Below the pieces are notes generated by a model. The model saw nothing but the letters and a program-made list of their open reading frames with translations, made no database searches and was not told the DNA's origin. DNA of 33,163 bases from a bacterium HR10 (GTDB lineage: Bacteria; Acidobacteriota; Blastocatellia; HR10), in assembly GCA_002923315.1 (NCBI GenBank), contig BEHM01000032.1:1-33163 (forward strand), written 5' to 3'. This document shows positions 23,722-31,208 of the stretch, in pieces (position 1 is the stretch's first letter; each line of letters starts with the position of its first letter). A program made the position numbers and the translations under genes.

Positions 23722-25230
23722 TCACGTGGATGGCGCGGGAGAGAAGCCCTTTCGACGAATTTGCTCCCACGCGGGCTCGCGGCCGAGCAGCAGATCCCAC
23801 AGAACCCCCACTTGCCAGAGCGCGAGCAGTTGGCGATATCCGAGATGCGAGAGGATGGTGAACAACAGCAGCTTCAGCGTGTCCTTCGTGCTGTAGGTGA
23901 AGAGCGAATGGTATCCCGAGCGGTACGCGGCCTCTGACCAGATGCCGAAGAGGATCGCCGACGTGGAGACGAAGATTCCATAGAGAATCGCCGAGAGGAA
24001 GAAGAGGATCGCGTATTCGACACTCAGGAGGCCCAAGGGGATGCAGATGAGGAGGATCACATAGCCGCCGAGTTCGATCACGGGGCCGAGGATCTCGAAG
24101 AGCAATTGATAGGGCAGGGCCAGCCACCCCGTCCGCCCATAGCGCGGATTGAAGAGCATGTCGCGGTGAAAGATGAGGAGATTTTCGATGAGCCCTCGAT
24201 ACCAGCGCTTCCGCTGCCTCCGCAGGTCGGCGAGCGTCTCCGGCACTTCGGTCCATGCGATCGGATAGGGGAGGAAATCCACACGCCCCTCGATCCGCTT
24301 GTCATAGATGTAGCGGTAGAGCCGGAGGATGATCTCCAGATCTTCGGTGATCGTCCGCGAGGCGCGACGCGCGTACTCGCGTCCAAGCCGCGTGCGCATG
24401 TTCTCGGTGAGGAAGCCGCCGATGCGAATGAGCGCATCCCGGCGATAGAGGGCGAAGACGCCCGAGAGGATGAGCAGCGCATTCCACGCGGCCAACGCCG
24501 TTCGCCCCATGGTGAACGAGCGAAGGTATTCGACGAACTGAAGGAGCACAAGAGGGCGTCGAGGCAGTTGCCGCGGGCGCACGCGCCCGGACGCCGTCGT
24601 GCGTCCATTCGCGACGCTGACTTGTCCGCCGATGGCGAGGATCTTCTCCGGAGCCTTCTGCACAGCCGCGATGAGCTGGATGAGCGCTTCCTCATCAATG
24701 AGCGAGTCTGCATCCACCGTGCAGACGTACGGGGCGGACGCCACATTGATCCCCGCGTTGAGCGCATCGGCTTTGCCCCCCCTCTCCTTATCCACGAGGA
24801 TGAAGCGCTGAACATGAGCCGGCCGTCCGTCGGTGGCTTCGTAAAGGCCTCTTATGGGGGCGGTCTTCAGCGGAGTCTCATACAGGAGATCCCGCCGCGT
24901 GAGACGAAAGGCTTCAATGAGGACATCTCGCGTGCGGTCCGTCGAACCGTCGTTGATCACGATGATCTCCAGACGCGGGTACTGCAGGCGCAGGAGGGCG
25001 CGCACGGATTCGACGATCGTCCGCTCCTCATTGTGGGCCGGTACAAGCAGCGAGATCGGAGGCGTATAGGGAGAGGCGTGGGCGGACTCCGGATCGAGCG
25101 CGAACCGTTCCCGCAGCAGGAGGCGGATGCGCCGGAAGGCGGTGAGCATCAGAAGGAGATTCACCGTGTTGTACAGCAGCGTGTAGCCGATGATGAAAAG
25201 CTGAGCAGCGATGATGGCCTCGCTGAGCAT
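23722..25230 (-). CDS. Processive GT2 glycosyltransferase (PgaC/cellulose-synthase-like)
   Basis: A 502-residue membrane glycosyltransferase. It has an N-terminal span (about 5-30), a cytoplasmic GT-A domain (about 58-345) and three to four C-terminal spans (about 365-480). All the marks of processive beta-glycan synthases are present: SLLVPAHNEE, Asp94 in NDGSTD, the metal-binding TVDADS (Asp173/175), the catalytic base in TED (295-297) and QxxRW at 339-343. It likely builds a polysaccharide chain from a UDP-sugar and threads it through the inner membrane. The sugar is not predictable; PgaC-like GlcNAc polymer is one option. It is the last gene of the six-gene unit, 54 bases after the UbiA gene. 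GGGAGTGACTC precedes the ATG. Confidence 0.88.
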   Translation of the reverse strand: MLSEAIIAAQLFIIGYTLLYNTVNLLLMLTAFRRIRLLLRERFALDPESAHASPYTPPISLLVPAHNEERTIVESVRALLRLQYPRLEIIVINDGSTDRTRDVLIEAFRLTRRDLLYETPLKTAPIRGLYEATDGRPAHVQRFILVDKERGGKADALNAGINVASAPYVCTVDADSLIDEEALIQLIAAVQKAPEKILAIGGQVSVANGRTTASGRVRPRQLPRRPLVLLQFVEYLRSFTMGRTALAAWNALLILSGVFALYRRDALIRIGGFLTENMRTRLGREYARRASRTITEDLEIILRLYRYIYDKRIEGRVDFLPYPIAWTEVPETLADLRRQRKRWYRGLIENLLIFHRDMLFNPRYGRTGWLALPYQLLFEILGPVIELGGYVILLICIPLGLLSVEYAILFFLSAILYGIFVSTSAILFGIWSEAAYRSGYHSLFTYSTKDTLKLLLFTILSHLGYRQLLALWQVGVLWDLLLGREPAWEQIRRKGFSPAPST

Positions 25231-25251
25231 GAGTCACTCCCATCTCCTCCG

Positions 25252-25273
25252 CCCCGCCCTCCTGCAGGCGGGG
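25252..25273 (-). repeat. Hairpin between the UbiA and GT2 genes
   Basis: CCCCGCC (25252-25258) pairs perfectly with 25267-25273 around an 8-base loop. It lies in the only sizeable gap of the operon, 22 bases before the GT2 start codon. It may tune GT2 expression relative to upstream genes. Confidence 0.4.
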
Positions 25274-25284
25274 TGAGTCGCGCG

Positions 25285-26163
25285 TCATCGGTAGAGAATC
25301 CAGAGGACCATGGCGCCATAGAGAAGGATCGTGATCAGCAGCGGGCGATCCGTCAGCAGCGCCGTCTCCGGATTCCCTCCCTCCTCTTTGCGATACACGA
25401 GATACAGATAGCGAAAGATGCCGTACAGGACAAGCGGGATCGTGTACTTCAGCGCATCGGTGTGGAGTCGGGCGATCGTTTCGCTGGAGAGCGTATAGAG
25501 CGCGTACGTGACGATGGTCGCGGACGTCACCATGGCGATCATCTGATCCAGGAGGAGCGTGTTGTACAGGGCCAGGCTCGCCCGATGCTCGACGGCCGAT
25601 TCGTTGAGCGCGAGCAACTCATGCCGACGCTTGCTCAATCCCAGGAAGAGCGCCAGCAGCAAGGTGCAGATGAAGAACCAGGGCGAGAGGGGGACGGCGA
25701 CGGCCTCTCCTCCAGCGACGGCGCGCAAGACGAATCCGGCGGCGATGGCGAAGACATCGAGGATCACGATCCGCTTCATCCAGAGGGAATAGGTGATGTG
25801 CAGCAACACATAGCTGAGCGCTGTGATCCCGAAGGCTGCACTGAGTCGGAACGAGAGCGCGAGCGCGACCAGCAGGACAAGTGCGCACACCCGTGCGGCG
25901 AGGCGCGGTGAGAGCGCTCCGGACGCCAGCGGTCGGTGCGCCTTTCGCGGATGAAGGCGATCCCGCTCGATGTCGCAGAGGTCGTTGAACACGTATATGC
26001 CTCCGGAGAGCAGGCAGAAGATCGCGAAGGCGGCCAAGGCTCGGAGTGCGCGCTCCACCTCCAGCAAATGCTGCGAGAAGACGAGGGGCGCGAAGAGGAT
26101 GAGGTTCTTCGTCCAGTGGTGTGGACGGAACGAGAGCCAGAGCAGTCGCAGCGTCTCGCGCAT
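25285..26163 (-). CDS. UbiA-family prenyltransferase, decaprenyl-phosphate phosphoribosyltransferase-like
   Basis: A 292-residue polytopic enzyme with about eight or nine spans. It opens like the DPPR branch, with SFRPHHWTKNLILFAPL. The first Asp-rich motif is NDLCDIERDR (Asn60, Asp61, Asp64, Asp68), followed by HPRKAHRPLASG. The second region is LWMKRIVILDVFAIAAGFVLRAVAGG. In mycobacteria this enzyme joins phosphoribose from PRPP to decaprenyl phosphate, the first step to a lipid-linked arabinose donor. Here it may prime or feed a lipid-linked pentose for a glycan. The later epimerase genes (DprE1/DprE2) are not next to it. The start is fixed by the 1-base overlap TGATG with the TPR-barrel stop, giving coupled translation; the frame open to 26268 is overlap only. 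Confidence 0.85.
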   Translation of the reverse strand: MRETLRLLWLSFRPHHWTKNLILFAPLVFSQHLLEVERALRALAAFAIFCLLSGGIYVFNDLCDIERDRLHPRKAHRPLASGALSPRLAARVCALVLLVALALSFRLSAAFGITALSYVLLHITYSLWMKRIVILDVFAIAAGFVLRAVAGGEAVAVPLSPWFFICTLLLALFLGLSKRRHELLALNESAVEHRASLALYNTLLLDQMIAMVTSATIVTYALYTLSSETIARLHTDALKYTIPLVLYGIFRYLYLVYRKEEGGNPETALLTDRPLLITILLYGAMVLWILYR

Positions 26164-28439
26164 CAGAAGAGCCATTGCCAGAAGATGAAGGCCCGCCACG
26201 TCCGTTGCGTGAGCGTATCCCGCCAGTAACGCGCGTCCACACCGAGGCGCGAACGGGTCCCTATCCACGAGGCGAGCCGAACGGCGGCTTCATGCGCCCA
26301 GTAGCGGGCCGTGGCCTCATCCGACAGCCAAGCGTAGCCATAGCGGAGCTCGTAGGACCATCGCGGACGGGCCTCTTGCTTGAGGGCGATGTAGGGCATC
26401 ACGGTCCGAATCGTCAGCGTGTTGTATCGAAGTGCGTCGCGGGCGTACCAGTCTCGAAAGTACGATGTCCCGAGTTCCACCACACGAAGAGCGCGGGGCC
26501 GGTAGCTCATCAGGGCGCGCGCGGACCATTGCCAGTTTCGATCCTGATACCAGGCGCGCGCGAGGTCGGCACGGAGCGACCATTCCGGGTGTGGTTCCCA
26601 ACGCGCCGCGAGGAAGGCCTGATGAACGCGCAGAAAGTCCAGCGTGTTCTCCGGTTTCAAGAAGCGCGCCTGGAGGGGGATCAGACGATAGCCCACGATC
26701 GCAGCTTTCCGGGCGTCCTCATAGCGCAGGAAGGCGTGGACGGCATGCGTGCGATTCCCATCCGAATATCGCGCGAACGCATATTCCGTTCCCGCCGAGA
26801 GCGTGGAGGAGAGACGCCGCTCATAGGCGGCGCCCATGCGGTTCTCGACGAAGATCCCGAATCGCACGTCGGCGGCGAAGCTCCGTCCCAGAAAAGGACC
26901 CCGACGAAAGTCAAGAGCGAAGCGGTGACTCGGAGCGTTCCAGAGGAGGTTTGCGGCGAGAGTGAGGGAACTCTCCTCCGGAACCGACCCCGTCGCGTTA
27001 TTGTGAAAGAGGGAGGCCCCGATCTCACTGGTGAGCGACCAGCGCGGGGAGAGCTGGCCTTCCAGACCAAGAGCGGGCGTCCAGATGGTGAAGTCATAGA
27101 TCTCGAAGCCGCCCGATCGGTTCACGACCTGATCTCGAGCGCCTCGGAAGCTCCCGCGAAGGGCCCACGCCTCGCTCACGGGGTAACGCGCGCGCACCGT
27201 GGCGTGTTCGAGGCGGTATCGAATACGTGTCACTGGGATCTCGAAGAGGCGATCGGCGCGTCCTTCCAGGACATCGGTCTCCTGGCGATCATAGGACAGC
27301 TCGAGTGTGGGGTGAAGGAGGGGCTGCAACCGCCAATATCCCGCCAAGGCCGTCTCCTCTTGGGGAGCGCGCTCGAGTGCGCGTTGATATTCCTGCAGGG
27401 CTTCGCGCCGCTGGCCGCGTCGCTCCAGCAGTTGGCCGCGAAGCGCCGCTACTTCCGGGGACGTGGGATCGAGCGCGCGCGCGCGATCGAGCCACTGTTC
27501 CGCCTGCGAGAGGTCTTCTCGCGCGAGGGCGATGCGGGCCAGACCGAGCAGAGCTTCCACATGTCGGGGCTGCAGGCGCAGGGCTCGCTGAAAAGCCTCT
27601 TCTGCGGCGCGCAGGTCTCCTCGCCATCGGCAGATCGTTCCGATCCAGAAGTGGGCCTCCGCATCTTGTGGCTGCTGATCCGCCACCTGCCGGTAGAGGT
27701 CCAGAGCGCGCTCCATCTTCCCCGAGCGGCGGTATGCATCGGCCAGAGCGCGAAGGACCGCTGCATCCTGAGGGGCGTGAACCAGCGCGCGCGTATAGGC
27801 CGCGATGGCGTCGCGCACGCGTCCCTGAGCCATGCGCAGATCCCCCAGCCAGCGATCGCGTCCGGGCACTTCCGGGTGCTCCCGGAGCCATACTTCGGCC
27901 TCCTGAAAGCGCCGGGTGCGCAGAAGCACCGACATCCAGAGTTCGATGGCCTCCTCACTCTGAGGAGCAGCAGCCAACGCGACGCGCACGTCGGCCTCGG
28001 CATCGGCCCATCGCTCCATGTGAAGGAAGACACGGGCACGTCCCAGGCGCGCGTCCACATGCTGCGGGGCTCGGGCGAGCACGCGGCCATAGGCGGCCAG
28101 CGCATCCTCCACGTCCCCCTTCCATCGGTGCAGCGTAGCGATCCAGAAAGTGGCTTCCAGGTCATCGGGAACGCGAGCCAACACGGCTTGGTAATGCGCG
28201 AGCGCTTCGTCCCATCGTCCCTGCCGGCGGGAGACCTCTCCCAGGAGGCGCCAAACATCCGGGTCTTGCGGATGCGCGGCCTTCAGCTCGTGCAAGCGTC
28301 GGGCTGCTTCCTCCAACTCCCCGCGCTCGATGAGCTGCCGGATGGGCTCCAGTGGAGCTTGCGATGCTCCGTGGGCGAACGCACCGCCACCGTTCATCGC
28401 TTGGCCCATGAGCAGAAGCATCAGCAGGGCGCCCCTCAT
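26163..28439 (-). CDS. TPR protein with C-terminal outer-membrane beta-barrel (exporter-like)
   Basis: A 758-residue exported protein. A signal peptide (about 1-22) is followed by about ten TPR repeats (about 30-375, with WRLLGEVSRRQGRWDEALAHY-type units) and then a beta-barrel of about 16 alternating strands (about 385-758). The chain ends in FWQWLF, the terminal Phe and alternating aromatics expected of a BAM substrate. TPR plus barrel is the plan of PgaA and BcsC, which pass polysaccharide across the periplasm and outer membrane. The barrel also resembles YaiO-like repeats. With a GT2 synthase in the same unit, a glycan export role is likely. It overlaps the upstream gene by ATGA and the downstream one by TGATG. 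Confidence 0.88.
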   Translation of the reverse strand: MRGALLMLLLMGQAMNGGGAFAHGASQAPLEPIRQLIERGELEEAARRLHELKAAHPQDPDVWRLLGEVSRRQGRWDEALAHYQAVLARVPDDLEATFWIATLHRWKGDVEDALAAYGRVLARAPQHVDARLGRARVFLHMERWADAEADVRVALAAAPQSEEAIELWMSVLLRTRRFQEAEVWLREHPEVPGRDRWLGDLRMAQGRVRDAIAAYTRALVHAPQDAAVLRALADAYRRSGKMERALDLYRQVADQQPQDAEAHFWIGTICRWRGDLRAAEEAFQRALRLQPRHVEALLGLARIALAREDLSQAEQWLDRARALDPTSPEVAALRGQLLERRGQRREALQEYQRALERAPQEETALAGYWRLQPLLHPTLELSYDRQETDVLEGRADRLFEIPVTRIRYRLEHATVRARYPVSEAWALRGSFRGARDQVVNRSGGFEIYDFTIWTPALGLEGQLSPRWSLTSEIGASLFHNNATGSVPEESSLTLAANLLWNAPSHRFALDFRRGPFLGRSFAADVRFGIFVENRMGAAYERRLSSTLSAGTEYAFARYSDGNRTHAVHAFLRYEDARKAAIVGYRLIPLQARFLKPENTLDFLRVHQAFLAARWEPHPEWSLRADLARAWYQDRNWQWSARALMSYRPRALRVVELGTSYFRDWYARDALRYNTLTIRTVMPYIALKQEARPRWSYELRYGYAWLSDEATARYWAHEAAVRLASWIGTRSRLGVDARYWRDTLTQRTWRAFIFWQWLF

Positions 28440-31069
28440 GCTCCCCCCCTCACTAAACGAAAATCCCTCACAATGATCTCTCCCGTCCCAGTGCGCTCAT
28501 CCGGGTCGTCATCAATGACCAGGTGAACCGTTCGGACATCGGCGAGGGTGAAGTCCTCAGTCTTCCACTCCGGTCGGGTGAGATCCACGCGCACCGTCTG
28601 CCAGCCGAGGGACAACGCCCGAAGGGAGAGCCGAAATCGGGCGTACTGCTTCGGATCGAGATTCTTCAGGTAGACGAAGAGCAGATCCGGTGCCCCCGAG
28701 GAGAAGAGGCGAAATTCCAGCCAGCGAGCCGTGGTCCAATCGGTGAGCTCGACACCGGCCAGAATCTCGCCATAGTCATTTTCACGCGTTGTGAATCGCC
28801 AGCTCATGCGGACGCCTCCTTCGGCCGGACCGCGCGTGAGCGAGCATCCGCTGACTTCGAGATACACCTGCCACGCCAGGGGATTGTTCAATTCGGGGAA
28901 GGCGTGCGTCGGCTCTCCGTCAGGCCATGCGGCGGGCGCGCCGGAGGCTTCCGCATGAAAGCGTGGGCGCAGAAGCGCCACTGTCGGTCCCCATGTCCGC
29001 ACGACCTCGAAATCTTCGGGATGCGTGCGAATCCACTCGCGGACCGGATAGGGTGCGTCGTATGTCGGCGGATCGTAGAAGAAGACATAATCCACGCGCT
29101 GCTCGGTGAGCAATCGCCGCCACTGCGCATAGGTCGTCGCGCGCGGCAGATGGGCGAGCTTCACGAATTCCCAGGTCGGGATGTGAACGAGCCGGTTCGT
29201 ATGGTCCCATCCGTAGAGCAACGCGGCGAAATCCGGCACAGTATACGCGATCGTGCGATGTCGAATGTGGTCGGCGATCCAGACCAGCGCATCCATCACG
29301 GGGCCGTAACCTCCAACGAGCGGATAGTTGACGATCGCTTCCTGTCCGCTTCGATGTGTGTGCAAGAGGCGGAGGATGGTCTGGCCGCATCCCCACGTCC
29401 TGTTCTCGACCAGATGTCCACCAGTCGCCAGGACGGCGAAGAGCGCGGCTGTGATCGCGAATGCGGTGACGGTCGCGCGGCCGGATCGGCTGAGCTCGTT
29501 CAGGAGGGCGAGCCACCCGAGGATGGCGATGCCGCAGACGGCCAGGATGTAGCGGGGCTCGCGATATGGGTTCAAGATCCACCAGAGCGCGATGCTGAGC
29601 GGCAGCGTCATGAGCGTCCAGAAGAGGAGCCGTTGGCGCCGTCGCCACGCGCGCGCGAGCATCAGGAGGGTGGCGATCCCCCCCATGGCGAATTGTGGGC
29701 CGAAGCCGTTCGACCAGCCGTAATGTACGGGGACGTCCGCTTCCGACGGATAAAATCGCGGATCGTCCACATACGCCTCACGAAATGGGTAGAGGAGCCA
29801 TTGCCACCGCTGCCGGACGAATCGCCGTTCGTGCAGCTCCGAATGGCGCATGGAGATGGGGCCGTCCAGCACGACTCGCCCGCCGATCTCCACGCGCACG
29901 GGATAGACGGGGTTCCCGAAAGCGATCGCGTTGCGGATCATCCAGAATCCTCCGCCCAGCAGCACGCACAGAAGCAGCGTCCCAATTCGCGACCGCACCC
30001 AGCGCAGATGTTCTCCGAGAGGGAATTCCCAGCGGTCCACGCCAAAGAGGAAGACAAAGAGCAGCGGGAGCGAGAGGTAGAGGAACGTGAACTTGGTGCC
30101 GAGCAGCAGTCCGAAGGCGAGCGCGAACAGATGCAGCTCCAGCGCGCGTCGGGTCTGGAGATGCCGGACGAGGAAGACGAGCGCCGCCAGGAAGAAGGCG
30201 GCCGCGATCACATCCACCATCGTCGTCAGAGACTGCAGCATGACCAGTGGCGTGAGGACATAAAGCGGCAACGCCAGTGCGATCCCCTGCCGGAACCCGA
30301 ACGCCTGCGCGAGACAGCGCACGGCCCATCCCCCCATGAAGGCGAAAGGGATTTGGACGGTATTCAGGTGCACGAAGATCGCTTTGTTCTCGCCTCCGAG
30401 GAGATAGATCCACAGCGTGAGCAGCTCCCCCGCCTTCGGGAAATACGGTTGAATCCACGCGAATGGGAAGGGATCGAGATTATGGTTCTGCGCGGAGGTG
30501 AGGACGTCGAGCAAATGATAGTTGAGTGAGTCCACATCGTGAGGCGGTACGGCGCGTTCGATGTAGAGGATGAAGCCATACACGGCAGCCATCAGCACGC
30601 CGAGCCCCCATCCCCGCAGAGAGGGTCGCGCGCCGACAGGAGAGGGAGCGATACGCGCCCTCGCGCGCAGCCAATAGCCGAGCCAAAGGACGGCGATGAC
30701 GACCAGGTTAGTCGTGATGAGCGCTGAGGCTGTCAGATGATCGAGGGCCCCCAAAGCGATTTGTGAGACGACCATTTGGAGAGAAGTGAGCAGGGCCGCC
30801 GCCAGGACTCGATACGGACCCTCGAGGGGAAGCGCGCGAATCCACAACCAATGCGCGGCGAATATCAGCCCCATCAGGATCCAGGGCGTCAGAAGCGGCC
30901 ATTCCGATGAGGTGAGCACCCTGTGAGCGAGCGCGCCCCCAATCAGCGCGGTGAGGCCGGAGAGAACATCTGTAGCCCGAATGAGCGGCTCGCGCCATCT
31001 CGTCTGCTCCGGCCTGGGAGCGCGCGCTTCTGAGGCCATGCCGCGCTGCAGTGATCCTCCCCCGCTCAT
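28436..31069 (-). CDS. GT-C-like polytopic membrane protein with C-terminal beta domain
   Basis: An 877-residue protein. Residues about 30-540 hold around a dozen spans in a GT-C (PMT/ArnT-like) arrangement. An early periplasmic loop, VPPHDVDSLNYHL (Asp178, Asp180), is where such enzymes keep the catalytic acids. A periplasmic region follows (about 545-700). Residues about 715-877 form a beta-rich domain (WRFTTRENDYGEILAGVEL, RWLEFRLFSSG, RFRLSLRAL, TVHLVIDDD) resembling CIA30 or galactose-binding folds, which may hold carbohydrate. GT-C enzymes use polyprenyl-phosphate sugars, so the UbiA enzyme two genes on could supply its donor. The start follows GGATGAAGGG; an ATG at 31039 is an alternative. 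It sits 4 bases from the 44-residue gene and overlaps the TPR-barrel gene by ATGA. Confidence 0.8.
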   Translation of the reverse strand: MSGGGSLQRGMASEARAPRPEQTRWREPLIRATDVLSGLTALIGGALAHRVLTSSEWPLLTPWILMGLIFAAHWLWIRALPLEGPYRVLAAALLTSLQMVVSQIALGALDHLTASALITTNLVVIAVLWLGYWLRARARIAPSPVGARPSLRGWGLGVLMAAVYGFILYIERAVPPHDVDSLNYHLLDVLTSAQNHNLDPFPFAWIQPYFPKAGELLTLWIYLLGGENKAIFVHLNTVQIPFAFMGGWAVRCLAQAFGFRQGIALALPLYVLTPLVMLQSLTTMVDVIAAAFFLAALVFLVRHLQTRRALELHLFALAFGLLLGTKFTFLYLSLPLLFVFLFGVDRWEFPLGEHLRWVRSRIGTLLLCVLLGGGFWMIRNAIAFGNPVYPVRVEIGGRVVLDGPISMRHSELHERRFVRQRWQWLLYPFREAYVDDPRFYPSEADVPVHYGWSNGFGPQFAMGGIATLLMLARAWRRRQRLLFWTLMTLPLSIALWWILNPYREPRYILAVCGIAILGWLALLNELSRSGRATVTAFAITAALFAVLATGGHLVENRTWGCGQTILRLLHTHRSGQEAIVNYPLVGGYGPVMDALVWIADHIRHRTIAYTVPDFAALLYGWDHTNRLVHIPTWEFVKLAHLPRATTYAQWRRLLTEQRVDYVFFYDPPTYDAPYPVREWIRTHPEDFEVVRTWGPTVALLRPRFHAEASGAPAAWPDGEPTHAFPELNNPLAWQVYLEVSGCSLTRGPAEGGVRMSWRFTTRENDYGEILAGVELTDWTTARWLEFRLFSSGAPDLLFVYLKNLDPKQYARFRLSLRALSLGWQTVRVDLTRPEWKTEDFTLADVRTVHLVIDDDPDERTGTGEIIVRDFRLVRGGA

Positions 31070-31073
31070 CCCT

Positions 31074-31208
31074 TCATCCTCCCAGCCATTGGCGCAAGAC
31101 GCCCAGCGTGTCCTTCGCCAGCGGCCAGTGCATGACGATGTACACGACGAGCGCTATACCGAGCACAAGAACGATCAGCCGTTCGCTCCACGGGGAGTGT
31201 GGCCTCAT
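31074..31208 (-). CDS. 44-residue single-span membrane protein in the glycan operon
   Basis: A small ORF on the minus strand that starts MRPHSPWSERL and continues with a hydrophobic segment (about 11-27, LIVLVLGIALVVYIVMH). The tail is short and soluble: WPLAKDTLGVLRQWLGG. It overlaps the HEAT gene stop by ATGA and ends four bases before the GT-C start. This tight placement between two coding regions is good evidence that it is translated. The N-terminus is basic, so the tail is likely periplasmic. No family is recognised. It may be an assembly or regulatory subunit for the GT-C enzyme or the synthase. Confidence 0.68.
   Translation of the reverse strand: MRPHSPWSERLIVLVLGIALVVYIVMHWPLAKDTLGVLRQWLGG

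Noticed and set aside
24106..25911. 601-codon open frame on the plus strand
   Set aside because: Antisense to the GT2 and UbiA genes, crossing both and the gap between. It is low-complexity, Asp/Arg/Gln-rich and lacks domains.
26121..28526. 801-codon open frame on the plus strand
   Set aside because: It is antisense to the TPR-barrel gene. The translation has no fold-like pattern, and the long openness comes from GC-rich codon use on the real strand.
28523..30529. 668-codon open frame on the plus strand
   Set aside because: Antisense shadow of the GT-C-like gene; charged, without domains or a ribosome binding site.
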